Assembly (NCBI RefSeq): GCF_002127325.2
Contig: NC_035448.2
Location: 84,650,087 to 84,714,086 of the forward strand
DNA: 64,000 nt
DNA from: Helianthus annuus
Lineage: Eukaryota; Streptophyta; Magnoliopsida; Asterales; Asteraceae
Reading direction: 5' to 3'
Of the stretch, positions 32,734 through 44,822 are shown piece by piece (within the stretch, counting starts at the first letter, position 1; the number at the start of each line of letters is the position of its first letter). The notes beneath the pieces are model-generated. The model made no database searches. It had not been told where the DNA came from and saw only the letters and a program-made list of their open reading frames with translations. The position numbers and the translations under genes were made by a program.

Positions 32734-33879
32734 ATGCCTCCTCGACGCGACAATCAGATGGCGAATGCCGAACTGGCGGAAATTATCGCGCAGCAAATGG
32801 CTGCTGCCTTCCCAAATCTTTATGCTCAAATAACTCAAGCCATCAACATCAACAATGCTCCATGCAATTTCAAGATTTTTAACTCGGCTAAACCACTCAA
32901 GTTTAGTGGTTCTGAGGGAGCAACTGGGCTTCTTCAATGGTTCGAGAGCATTGAGAATACTTTCCGTCACGTTCAGTGTCCTGAAAATCGCAAGGTCGAG
33001 TTTTCTTCGAGTGTGTTTTAGAAGAGGGCTCTTACGTGGTGGAACGGGGTTATGAGAGACCGCGGTGCTGAGGTTGCATTAGCACAGACTTGGGCCGAGC
33101 TTAGGGCTCTTATGATGAAGGAATTCTGTCCTCGTCATGAGCTTAGGGCTCTAGAAAGGGAATTTGATGATTTAAAGCAAGACAGTGGGGAACATCGAGC
33201 CTATACTGACCGTTATGAGGAATTGAACTTGTTATGCCCTACTATGGTTACGCCTCTGGATAAGGCGATTGAGAAATACATTGATGGGCTTCCTGACGTA
33301 GTTCAGGATATCGTTACTGGCAGCAACCCTACTACTGTCAGACAAGCCATTGAATTGGCTGCCACTCTGACTGAATCCCATATCAGGAAGCGCAAGCTGT
33401 TTCGGAAGGGCGACTTAAGACCATCTGACAAGACTGCTCATGTGGAACCAAAGGAAGAAAGTGCTGAGGTGTCCAAGAAGAAGAAGCGCAAAGCCTCTCA
33501 AAGCTACGCTGTAACTGCTCAAGATAAACAAGTTGCACCGAACCAGCCAACACAACCTCGTAAAAGACAAAACTATGTTGGTACCGCACCTTTGTGCAAC
33601 AAATGCAACCGTCATCATCTAGAGCAAGAGCAGTGTCACAAATGTACCCACTGTGGGCGGTTGGGACATTTGATCAATGTTTGTCGTTATGCAAATCAAG
33701 CTGCTGCAAACCCTGCTGCTGTTCAAGCACGGTTCCCTCCAGGGTCATGTTATAACTGTGGTGACCTTACCCACTACAGGAACAATTGCCGAAGGCTTGT
33801 TAACATGCCTCCAGCGCGTGGATGAGTGTTCAACATCAATGAGGCAAATATGAACAATGATGCAGCAGTGAACAATTAG
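32734..33879 (+). pseudogene. gag of element G (two nonsense codons)
   Basis: The ATG at 32734 starts MPPRRDNQMANAEL, a typical Gypsy gag start. Capsid motifs are KFSGSEGATGLLQWFESIE, ALTWWNGV and KEFCPRHELRALEREF. A basic linker (KKKKRK) and knuckles CTHCGRLGHLINVC and CYNCGDLTHYRNNC follow. A TAG at 33019-33021 (expected CAG) and a TGA at 33823-33825 (expected CGA) are in frame. Reading through, the frame continues VFNINEANMNNDAAVNN and stops at 33877. That is the point where protease would begin in a complete element. The frame is otherwise intact, so inactivation is probably recent and by C-to-T changes. Confidence 0.85.
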
Positions 33880-35089
33880 TGTTTTGTGTTTCCTTGGTTG
33901 TTATCTTTTGACACTTCAAGACAATTCCGTTGTTACATAAATAAAGATTTGTTGTTTTTATTTCTGCAAAATTTATGCGTTTGTATGAATGCTTGATGAA
34001 ACCTTATGATGTCAACCCAAAGACAAACTACTCACATGGTTCTATCATATTATGATCACTTGTGATCTCCCCAAGAACCTTAAACTCTTTGTTTCTTTTA
34101 AGAAACAAAGTCAAACTCTTATTGAGAATCCCTCTATCTTTATAGACAGATCCTTAAAAATCATTAAAGTACCAAATGAAATCCATGGATTGGATTCCTA
34201 GTGTGCTTTGAATATCCATACCTAAAGGTAACAAAATAAAGAATCAAGTTAACTAAATTTTTGCTTATGTGCTTTCTTACATGTTTTGTGGTTGTATATG
34301 ATCCATCCAAATCCTCATAGAATCTTTCATATCTCATACGAGAGATTCATAATAGGATATCCAAAGATACTATCTTAAACCCTTAATGGATTTCAACATT
34401 GTAGTTAAGTCCCTCTGGTTATAAAGTATTATTCTATAATTGGACCTCTTGAATGGTCTGCTTAAACAGATTGATCTTGAAAATCTGATTAGAAATATCA
34501 TGTGATGATGTAACTAAAAATGATCCCTTAAGTGGTCTATTTAAAGAGATCGTACGACGGCCTAGTTAAGAAGATCATGTGTTGATCTAGTTAAAAAGAT
34601 CGTTCGTTGATCTAATTAAAAGGATCCTTTGGTGGTCTAGTCGAATCCCGTCATGTTTATTCAAGTAATTTTTCCTACGCATTATGAAATGAACTGTGCG
34701 GACTGTGCAAGGAATTACGTAATTATGGAGGCCTACATAATTATGGAATTCAGTGCACAGGAGCCACAGGAAGCTTCATCATGTGTTAAGACCTAGTGAC
34801 AAGAATAATGATACGGGAGAAGTCTCGGACCTCGACCAATGTCATTTATTCTCACGCTCCCCCAATTCGGATCTCAATCACACACCAAGTTTCCTACGAT
34901 AAGTCTTCATAAGAAACGTTCTTCTGTCCGTAGTTCAAAATTCCATGTTTTATTATTACAAGGAATTCACTTTGAGGGTTAACAAATTCGCTAAGAGTCC
35001 TAACATGGCCCGATTTTTACTTAAGGGTTCAAGGGATCTATTAGAAGGCGAAACCGTCACAACTGTCTTCACAAGTTTCCTCTAGAATT
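33880..35089 (+). other. Non-coding region replacing pol in element G
   Basis: 1.2 kb without recognisable pol. An AATAAA signal lies at about 33940. A run of diverged ~30-bp repeats lies at 34440-34640. I see no homology to host genes or to the other elements here. It could be a packaging or structural region of the non-autonomous family, or filler. Confidence 0.5.
34440..34640 (+). repeat. Diverged tandem repeat in element G internal region
   Basis: About six to seven units around TGATCTAGTTAAAAAGATC, each joining a GATC and a TTAA-rich step. Spacing is about 30 bp with much drift. Confidence 0.6.
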
Positions 35090-35125
35090 AAATTTCGGGA
35101 CGGAATTTCCTAAAGTATGGGAGAC
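35090..35125 (+). other. Palindrome and polypurine tract of element G
   Basis: AAATTTCGGGACGGAATTT (35090-35108), then AAAGTATGGGAGAC before the LTR start. The purine tract is weak (GGGAGA). Confidence 0.75.
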
Positions 35126-37929
35126 TGTGACACCTGTGTCACTTCAACCATCAAAAAAATTTCAAAACAATTAAATATTGTATCTCATACTTGGGATTCG
35201 TAAAAATATGTGTATCATTTGCACACATCAACTCTTGTTTGATTTTAAGCTTTAAATCGCTCTCTGGAGGGTTATACGCGCTCTGATGCGTAAAAATAAC
35301 CAGTTTAATCCAACAAACACTCCGGAATAGTGACATAGGCTTAACATACCTTAAATAACTTTTACATAACTTAGAAACTAAGGGCTTACGGACCGTAAGC
35401 CAAAACCCATACGGTCCGTAAGGAGTCCCCAGTATAGCAGATTCATTGAATCCACTTGCAGTTGGCCTTTCGTTCGTTCAAGGGGCAATGACCTTTCACC
35501 CAATCAAGAGCCAAGGGCCATTGTAAGTAACCACAACATTTTGACAAGTGGACGCTTAGGATCGTGGCACGAAAATCAAGAAACGATCCTAACGGCTTTG
35601 CCTTTCCTATAAATACCCCCCCCCCATTTTGCTAAAAACTCACACAATCTGATCTAAAGGCTCTAAGTTGGAACCATTGTTTCATATCTGAGCCATTTTG
35701 ATCTAGATTAGCATTCGGGGACCCTCCGTAAGTATTCTTTCATTCTTTTATTCGCTTTTCGAGTCCGAAAGTCAATGTTTTGTTGACTTTCTGCATTGAC
35801 CAGCCTATGGTCAACCCGAAGTTCATGGAACTTCATAACGTGAGTGTGATCACGATGGTTATAGTCCGTAGTGACTATACCTACTGATTACCACGTTATC
35901 TAGGCTCAGTGACGAGTCGTAGTTTCGGCCAAAATGTGCATTCTTGCATATTTTGTAACCAAACTACCCGTGAGCATCAAAGCCGTTTGTTTTGATGCCT
36001 AACCTGTTTTCTAATCTTAGTTAAGCATGTTCTAACATGCTTAGCTCGTCACTTTTAGTTTAGTGCTTATATAGGGTCGTAAGGTAAGCGATCTAAACCA
36101 TCGCTTATACTTTCGAACCCGACCCATTTGGTCGATCATTAGGATCCGACCAAACACATTAGGTGACCATAGCTATAACCTTCCGAGGTTATACCTTGTG
36201 GTCACGATGTTAGGCGTTCCAGACGCGTTCTACGCGAACGACGCGTAAGGTAGCATAAGCTACCTAAACGGGTCGTGATGGGTCGCAAGCACTTAGGTTA
36301 GGTTTCATTTTAGTATGTAGGCTTTGTTAAACCATATTACACGAGTCTCCATACTCGTTTGGTTTACGAACCTGCATACTATCCGATCCTTCCGATTTGG
36401 TCCGGTATATTAACATAGCTACCTATTAGGTGCCGTTTGATATCCCGTGATCTTTAGCATTATCTGGTTATTATACAAGAACTTCTAAGCAATCTCAGGT
36501 GAGTACATAGTTCCCCTCTTTTACTGTTTTCAACTATTTTGGGGTGAAGCATGTGTACCTATCTGTTATTTTCATGATTTCAAAGTATAATTGATTATAC
36601 ATGTTAGTATTTATCTTTTGACAAACTAAATGACTATCTATGGTTTAAACACTGATTTCTCAAAGATTACAAAAGTAATTGTTGGAATAGTACTTATTTT
36701 GTTCACCAGACCGATTGGTAGTATGATATAGCGCTATAGGACTAGACACCCCATTCCTGTGGTCATGGAATGTCTGAAACCAATTTGTTTCTCCATCCAA
36801 ATAGGGATTTCCTTTGTGGTATCCTTATAGTCTCAAAGGTGTAGTTTGATGCACTAGGTCTGAATGAATTCTTAAATCGCACCTTTAAAGTATATTTTGA
36901 TATACTCCCAAAAAGTATAGTTTGATATACTCTCATGTGTGGTATTGTACAGAACCAACCGATGCATTTTATCAACAAACCAAAACATATTTTTAATATG
37001 TTATTTACAAATCCAAAGTATACTGTTAATATGCTACTATAAGGTTATTCGTTTAACCTTACATTATTTTACAAAGCATACCTTTTGATTTATTCAAACA
37101 CCTTGTTTTGTACAATTTTTACTTGTGGTTTAAGAAATCTCATTTCACTTACCATACATAACTTTTGTTTATACATTACATGGTTTACATTTAACTTGAG
37201 TTATACAATAACCTTGGACTATTGGTTTAAACATGAACATTCTATATTGGTGGTTTGGTTTGCGTAAGTGACTTAAGTAACGAGGCGGGTGTAATATGAT
37301 ACAAGCATGGTGGATACGCCGCTGGTACTTCCTATATATAAGTGTTTGTATGGTATCACATATCGTAGCGTTATTTGAATCATTTCAATTTAGGTCACAT
37401 AACATTTTATACAAATAACACACTTTTCACAAGACAATGATTTACAAACGACTTATCTTATACAAACTCATTTTACATGGTTATCCATTTAACCACACAG
37501 TGTTCTCTTATTTTTACATATCATCTGATTTTATCGTTTTTCAAATGATTTACAACACAAAGCAAATTACAAGGTTCATGACTGACTGTTATTAAACGTT
37601 TTCTTTAAACTCAAGTCATGAATCCCATTTTCACAAAACCTATGTATCTCACAGGCATTTTTATGCTGACGTACCTATTTTTACACATGTTTCAGGTGCC
37701 GTCTTGAGATGATTGTTGATATATGCTACATTTAGGATGGACTCGTGCCTTAGCAACTTTAAAACTTGGAAGATCATAGTTGTACTTATTTGATTGTATT
37801 AGAAAAATGAGTCCATTTAATCAATAAAACAATATTTCAATTTCCATGTGTTATGAAACAATGATTCTGTTACAACACTCCCCGACGTTTCCGCCACGTT
37901 TTGTTGTTCCACGAGGTCGGGGTGTGACA
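35126..37929 (+). mobile_element. 3' LTR of element G (2.80 kb, deleted)
   Basis: Nearly identical to the 5' LTR, but about 581 bp are missing between CTTAGAAA and CTAAGGGC (35375-35385). The three bases AAA occur at both breakpoints in the 5' LTR. Confidence 0.9.
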
Positions 37930-40482
37930 CTTATCTAAGGAGGCTTGAAGCATTGAAACTTGAAGGACCTTCATCAAGAGCTTTTATCCACCATTTACAT
38001 CTTCATCTTCATCATAGTTTCTTCCCTAGCCATAGTGCTAGGAGTAAGCTTCTTTGATCCTATTTTTACTTCTTATTTTGATGGTTAAAAGATTAAGTAA
38101 GTGGTTAAACTCAAAAATCACAAGGAAATAAGAAAAAGATCACTAACATAAAGCTAAATAACATGAAATATAAGATGATTAAGTGTATGTAAGAAACTTG
38201 TTTGTGGATTTCTTGTGTTTATGATGTTGCTCATCATAATAACCTTGCTAGATGGTGATTTAACACATAATCTAGCAAGTATAAGGATAGACCTTGAGAA
38301 ATTTATAATGTTCATCCTTTATGTAAATCATGAACTTGAAAATAAACTTGTTTTAGTGAATGATGATTTGTGATACATGATATAAGACTTGAAAATAAAA
38401 TATTTCAAGAATAATATTTTCAAGAAACTAAAGTTTATTACAAGATCTAACATGATCATGAAGTTTAAAGGAAATAAACATGTTTTAAATGTTAAGTAAA
38501 AGCTAGAAACATATTGTTAACAAGAAAAATACAAGAAGAAATATTTTTAGAAAATCTTCATACAAGTTATGAAGATCCAAATTTTTCTAGAATGATATTT
38601 TTAAATGAGTAATCACACTTTTAAGGGTAACTAAGCTTACCTAACAACATGCTAAGTTACTACAAATATTTACCAAGTTTCAAGTTCATGACGTAGTGTA
38701 AATTTCATATTTTTGGCACTTGGTAAGTGTTATTTGATTTGTTGATGATTGATGATGATTTTAAAAGAAAATGATATGCTTTGAAAGCATGGAAACCTCC
38801 ATTTTTAGGGGAAACTATGGCAAAATTTTCTAAAAATACCAACACTTAGAAAATATTTTCTAAACAAGTGTATTTTTAACTACGATTTTCCATATAAACT
38901 TTGCCATAGATTTTTGTAACAAAAATACAAGTATTGGAGGTTGGTTTTTACAAATAAGAATGGGTAAATATGTATTTAGAATATATAGTTACATTAAAGG
39001 CCTTGCGTGTGATTATGTGAAGTAGTTGTATTATTTAAAATAATATAACTCACAAATACCAAGAATTTACAACACCAAAATATTACCAAAAATTACATGG
39101 AATGAAATATATAAGTTACACACTCGATATTGTAAAACCAAACGCAATGACGTAACTTACAAAATATTCTGAGAAGTACGTTACAACATATTTTTGGTAA
39201 ATATTATTTTGGATACAAAAGAAACGAAAGTATGATTTTTATTATTACAAAATATATCATATTTTCGACAAGGAGAAAAATATATTACTTTTGGAAGTAA
39301 AAATATAGTTTCTTTGAATATTTAGAAGATATATGATTTTTGAAGAAAAATATATATTTTCTTGACGATACATTATTTTGGACAAAACAAGTCTACGTAT
39401 ATATTTTCTAAGTGAAAATATATTATTTTGGAAACTACAAAATATCAGAATACAAGAATACATGTATGAAATACTCCCATCCTTGGGAAAGAAACGCGAA
39501 AACAAATACTTGAAAAGTATTATAACTCTGGATGATGTAAAGACATAAAGAAAACGTAACTCAAAACATGAATACTAAGACAAGGCACGACCCGCTCGTC
39601 TAATAGACCCTAGCACATTGTAGGTAGTCGTATTTGCTGACGAGATTTGAGTTACGAGTGCTGAACACGCAAAACTGTGAGTTCATGCTCCCCCTTTTCT
39701 TTAACTGTTTTTGTTTTTATAACTCTCGGGGGGGTGAAATACAAGTACAAATACATAAACGGTATGAAATGCCTATGAAATACAAGATCATGTGAGCATA
39801 GACTAAATACTAAAAATGCCATAAAGTCTTGGTGAAAACTAGTACCAAGCCATTAAAAACATTCATTAATTAGGGACGAGGGTTAGATCTAATAGGTACG
39901 GCCAAACCCCACTCATGGTCAAAACTAGTACCTCGTAGTGCTTCGGAGTCCCAGTCGAGGTTAATCGACACAGTCGAGGATAATCGACACAGTCAAGGAG
40001 TCAGAACGAGTACTCCGACAAGGAATCAGAACGAGTATTCCGACAAGGAGTCATAACAAGTACTCCCCATGTCCTCACATGCCTTAAAATTTTTGTAAAA
40101 CATTCATGTTCATACACGTTTTTCATACCTGTTTACAAAAGAGTCTCTCAAAGATTTACAAGAATTACAGTACACAACTAGACGCATGAACTCGCTCAAC
40201 TTTTGTTGATGTTTTCCAAAATTACATGTATTTCAGGTAGCAGGATGGATCTTGGACGCCGGTGTCGTAACTAGAAGCTTAGATGTCATCCACTTTTGTT
40301 GTTTCATAACCTAGTCGAGGGTTGTGTTTTAAAAAGTTGAATAAACAATGTTTGTAATACTTAAATTTTATGAATGGATGAACATCGTTTTGATCATGTA
40401 GTTGTTTATTACGATTGAATGCAATGATATTAAACCAGTCACACATCATACGCTTCCGCAAAAGACAGGGTGTGACAGAAGT

Positions 40483-41642
40483 GATCCGGTGGACGACATT
40501 GTCTGCAACAAACATCGCCATAGGATTCAATCACTATTTATTCGTATCTCACCTCACACGCCTAGTACTACTAAAGCTCAGGAACACAATCACATAAACA
40601 CATGGGCACATAAACACATAATCACATAAGCACAAATGCATATAAGCACATAACACATAAGGCACATAGGGCACATAGAAGCACATAGAAGCAGTCAGAA
40701 TACAGAAACCTATCATTCAAAGTTTACACGTCGCAACCTTTTGTTGTGAGGGATTGCGTATTCGAGAGTAGGGATGGCGAGTACACAACGAGTACATAGC
40801 GGGCTGTATAGTATAAGCGAGCAGCGATAGGTGTGCGGTGTGATTCGTGTGCGTCGATCGAAGCGAACAGCGAAAAGCGAATAAATCACCAAAATCAAAG
40901 CATGTAAACAAGTAAAACCACATAAACCACACATAAAATTGGCGAGTATCAGAGTCAGCAGTTGCGGGCTCAGAATCGAAACACATAAAAATCGGCGAAA
41001 ATGCGAGATTGAAATCGATTATAGATTGTCTTAGGCTGATAAACATTGACAACCCAAAGTGATTCAACTATTCACAAGGACTTTTGGTACACACTTTGAC
41101 TTTCGGAACTATGCTCTCGCCTCGATTTGGGCGAATGGCATGCATCCCTCGAGTTTCAATGTGACTTCAAGTCGTTGGAGTCCGTCGAGACTTTGGTGAG
41201 AGTTTTGTAAAACCAAAATAGAGGTAGGAACAAGTCGTCAAGGTTAGGGTTTCACCCCTGGCTTAACAGCTTCGTTCCCGTTTTTTGATAAAATAGAGAA
41301 GAAAATCTGCGTTAAAGTGCGGATGTCACTCCTGATTCAACGCAAATTCTCGTGTTTTATAGGTAATAAGCGATTCGAACAAGCGATTTAATCGAGAGTT
41401 TGCGGTTTTCACACCTAATCTCAATCCAATTCACTCGTTCAAGATAGTGCTGTGCGACTACCTTAGGAAAGGCAGTTGTGATAGTATAGCGTGAGTGCGA
41501 GCGAGAAATAGCAAGTAAGCTCGTGCAGAACCCCTACAGGATTCGCACAAGTCGGTCCGTTGGTACTTAAACTATAGACTAGGTCATTTCTAAGACGTCG
41601 ACCCGGACTAGGTCAAGTCTTGCCTAATTCCCTATAGATATG
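40483..41642 (-). other. Leader region of element E
   Basis: This is E sequence between its primer site and the point where C inserted. No known protein is encoded. It joins the gag start at 19174 once C is removed. The left 200 bp carry a short repeat (next entry). Confidence 0.65.
40583..40692. repeat. (CACATA)-rich tandem repeat in E leader
   Basis: About a dozen irregular AGCACATA/AACACATA units, giving low-complexity open frames on the plus strand that should not be read as genes. Confidence 0.75.
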
Positions 41643-41654
41643 GCTCTGATACTA
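41643..41654 (-). other. Primer binding site of element E
   Basis: GCTCTGATACTA on the plus strand, so TAGTATCAGAGC on the minus strand. This is one mismatch from TGGTATCAGAGC, again a G-to-A change in the sense strand. It lies three bases from the LTR end. Confidence 0.8.
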
Positions 41655-42483
41655 ATCTGTCACACCCCAACCGATGGCGGAATAATCGGGGCGCGACACT
41701 GAGCGAAACAGATTGTCCAAAAGTTTCACGATTACAAATTATTTAAAGCATCACGTCCCATACCATGACATAAATAGTAGCATAGTTATTACTGACAAAA
41801 TCAAGAAAAATTGTTCTGTTCCAACAACTCAGATTTCAAATACAAATAAATTGTCTTTGTTTCTAGACTCTTTCCTAGCCTCGATTTCACAGCAAGCCAA
41901 GCATTCTAACATCTTAAACACCTTTCACATACGTTAAAGTAAAAGTCAATACACATAGTGTAAAGGTGAGCATACAAGTTTAATATAGCATAATAGAGTT
42001 GGAAATCGTTTACGCATAACCAGCACGTACAATGCGTGAAATGAAGCACGTAAGTTATCGACATGATCCTATCAATAACAATGACTGCAGGTTGACTGCG
42101 CAAGGCAGTTCGTAATGCATGATCACCACTGTGAATCATGTGATTAATTGTCCTTAACAACCCCTGAGCGAACAGGTACTGAGTCCAAACTATAGTACTA
42201 TCGTTGCTAAGGCAAGTAGACAGCAATCCATGTGTAAACATAACAAACAAGCATTCATTGAGTCATGTATAACATGCAGTAGCGTTAGCGTTAAAGTATT
42301 GCGTAGTGTGTTCGATGTGATTTAGAATAAATAATGTATGTAACACCCAAAAGTGCATAAAGCAAAAAGGGTTCGAGTATTTCCACAACGATGATGGATT
42401 GAAGGGAGCGCTAGAGTGAGTTTAGCCTGATTAGAACGATAGCATAAACGATAAGTGACACGTAAAACGGTGTGAAGTGTCAA

Positions 42484-42595
42484 TGGATCGGACGGTAATC
42501 CGATCGGTTGGTAATCCGATTGGATGGCCAGTCGATCGGGTGACAATCCGTTTGGATGGTTATCCGATCGGGTGACCATGCGATTGGATTGTTAC
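42484..42595. repeat. Seven-unit 16-bp array, 5' LTR copy
   Basis: The same seven 16-bp steps as at 12721-12832, with a few substitutions and the same unit order. Confidence 0.85.
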
Positions 42596-43679
42596 CTCGT
42601 TTGGGATGGATGTGTTTGTGTATGATGGTTTGCCTTTTGAAGTTTTCATTGTAGCATTTTGAAAACAGAGAAGTATCTCTACCCTTCAGGTCGATCAATC
42701 GAACGACCGTTCGATCGGGTGACGATCCGATTGGTGGACACTTAGTGAGAACAAGTTCACAGCAGTTTGTCACTCGATCGGATTGTAGTCCGATCGGGTG
42801 GCAATCCGTTTGGAACTGTCTAAGCATTGAACATGTTGAAAATTGTTTAAGTGTTGAAGTCCCAAACATCACACAATCGGGTGGTAATCCGATCGGATGA
42901 CAATCCGATCGGACGACAATCAGTTCGATGTTCAAAACCACAAAAGTTGAAAATAGAAGTTAAGTGTGGGACCAAGGTGCAAGCCGATCGGGTGGCAATC
43001 TGATCGGACGGCAATCCATCCCAGTCGACCTGATCGTCTTTACACTTGGTTGTTTTGATAGTTTGCGGTTTTCTCAAGATGGTACGATAACGTGCTAAAC
43101 AACAGAAACCTCGTCAAGACTAGTGACCCGATCAGACAAGAACCACCCTAGCCCGACCAGTTAACTGTTCGAGATGGTGTTTCATGTTTAACCCGAAATC
43201 AGTAGTCTCTTGGATAGAATCCAGATCTTGGGCCATCACATCACTAAGAAGGAGTAGAAGGTCAGAACTAGTTCCGATTCTATCGGTTTTGAGTGCATTA
43301 AGTGTAAAAGAGTTGAAAGAAAGTTAGAAAACCAACTTTCAATCCTTTACACCTTGAATATGTTCAGATCTATGCAAGATCTTTGTTTATTCTTGTGGAA
43401 ATCATTTAGATCTAAGTTGTTCTTGGTGGATTGAAGCCCAAACATGAAGTTCATAAGAACACCATGATGACATCATCCTAGAACACCTTGAATCCATTGA
43501 TTTCATAGTTAAAAGTTAAGATTCAAAAGATAGAAAGGTGAAGGAGTGCATGTAGATCAAGAAAGTACAAGATTTAGGTTGAAAACTTACAAGAATCACG
43601 AGAAATCGGAAGAAAAGTGGGTTGGAGAGAGTTGAGTCGAGTGAGAGCTGTCACATCAAGTGATGTGATAGTTTGAAGG

Positions 43680-43687
43680 TATTTATA
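43680..43687 (-). promoter_or_regulatory. TATA box of E 5' LTR, first copy
   Basis: TATTTATA on the plus strand in the same context as 13933-13940. Confidence 0.6.
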
Positions 43688-43723
43688 GGGTTTCCCAAAA
43701 AGGAAAGTGGGGAAAGTGGCAGC

Positions 43724-43819
43724 CTGATCGGGTGACAACTCGATCGGGTGGCAACTTGATCGGGTGGCAACCCGATCGGGTGGCAACTCGATCGGTTGGC
43801 CACTCGATTGAAGTGTTCG
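43724..43819. repeat. Promoter-proximal 16-bp repeats (long allele)
   Basis: Five full units and a degenerate sixth, each on the CGATCGGGTGGCAAC pattern and 36 bp upstream of the TATA box. The other two copies of this LTR have two full units plus the degenerate one. The difference is exactly three units (48 bp). Confidence 0.85.
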
Positions 43820-43912
43820 TCGTGACGAGTTTTTGCGGTTTCGATTCGCGTATTGAGCGTTGCGATGCGATACGATAGAGTTTCTTATTAATCCCAACTA
43901 CTATATCTAACA

Positions 43913-44822
43913 TGTTGGACTCTGTATGCCCAAGACACATATTAAATTGATGTGGCTAGTACGTTATGATCAAAGTCGGGTCATACCCAATAACAAGCTA
44001 GACAAACACCTATAATATTTATTTATGAAATGATCAAACAAATAAATATTAATACTTAGAATATTTAGAAATTGGTTTTCTAAATAATTGCACTTGACAA
44101 ACTAATAAATTATATGGATAATTTATTTTTGAGAGAATATTTTATTTGTTATTTAATGGGTTAAATAACATTAAAAAGGATTGCATGTTGTTTATAAAAT
44201 GTTATATTAAGTTTTATAAAAGTTATAAAACTTAAATACAAGACATGAAAACAAGTTAGAAAAATTTGATTGGGTGTAAATGGAGGTGATATGGGCCGCC
44301 CCCTATGGGGTCTTCCCAAGGTTTTATGGCCAATCAAATTTCATGCAATTCTTTAAATTATGATAAGAAATGATTTGGTGATTTTTTAAAAGAACTCACT
44401 CATATCTTTCATAACATCATAACATCTTTTTAAGTAGGAGACTTGAAACTTCTCTCTCAAAATTTTCGGCCATAAGGGGTTCCAAGGAGCCTTTCGGTTT
44501 TGTTTCAAGTGTTGAAATCCTAGCAAAATCATAGTGTTTATTGGAAGCTTGGGGTATACTAGCTTGAGGCTTTCTTGTTTGAAAGCTACCATCCAAGAAT
44601 CATCATCATCTTCCATCTCCTTGCTCTTGGAAAGGTTGTTTCTTAAAACACCCTATGGTTGCATTTTGATAGCATGCATGTCATATATGGATCCGGTTAT
44701 TGCGTTTTGCATTTAAAAATGGTTTTAAATCTTATAAAGTAACATGTTTTAAATCTTTTTCAGCTGCGTTTTAATTTTATTTGGATAAAATCACTTTGAT
44801 AAACATGTGAAAAAACCCAACA
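43913..44822 (+). mobile_element. Copia-type solo LTR (910 bp), first copy
   Basis: Ends TGTTGGACTC and AACCCAACA with a TAACA duplication (43908-43912 and 44823-44827). No internal region is left, so LTR-LTR recombination removed it. The TGTTGGA start and size fit a Copia LTR. The strand is assigned from this start only. Confidence 0.8.

Larger units (their letters stand above)
28764..37929 (+). mobile_element. Gag-only Gypsy element G, inside 3' LTR of C
   Basis: A plus-strand element flanked by CTTAT duplications. It has a 5' LTR (28764-32148), primer site, gag, 1.2 kb of non-coding DNA, polypurine tract and 3' LTR (35126-37929). The internal region is only 2.98 kb and contains no protease, RT or integrase motif, so it must have relied on a partner's pol. 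LTR ends (TGTGACACC...GGTGTGACA) resemble those of C and D. Confidence 0.9.
19180..40477 (+). mobile_element. Ty3/Gypsy element C, inserted in element E
   Basis: A plus-strand element flanked by perfect GAAGT duplications (19175-19179 and 40478-40482). It has a 5' LTR (19180-22727), primer site, leader, decayed gag and pol, polypurine tract, and a 3' LTR (27714-40477) split by element G. LTR ends are TGTGACAACC and GGGTGTGACA. It is transcribed opposite to its host E. Confidence 0.9.
27714..40477 (+). mobile_element. 3' LTR of element C, split by element G
   Basis: 27714-28763 matches 19180-20216 and 37930-40477 matches the rest of the 5' LTR. The break carries the CTTAT duplication (28759-28763 and 37930-37934). 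By eye the two LTRs differ by a few substitutions per hundred bases and several small indels. Confidence 0.9.

Noticed and set aside
40402..40629. His/Thr-rich frame near 40.5 kb
   Set aside because: It is low-complexity coding from the CACATA repeat in the leader of E and spans the C/E junction.
44386..44616. 76-codon frame in the solo LTR (again at 58448)
   Set aside because: It is present in both because the solo LTR was duplicated; no recognisable product.
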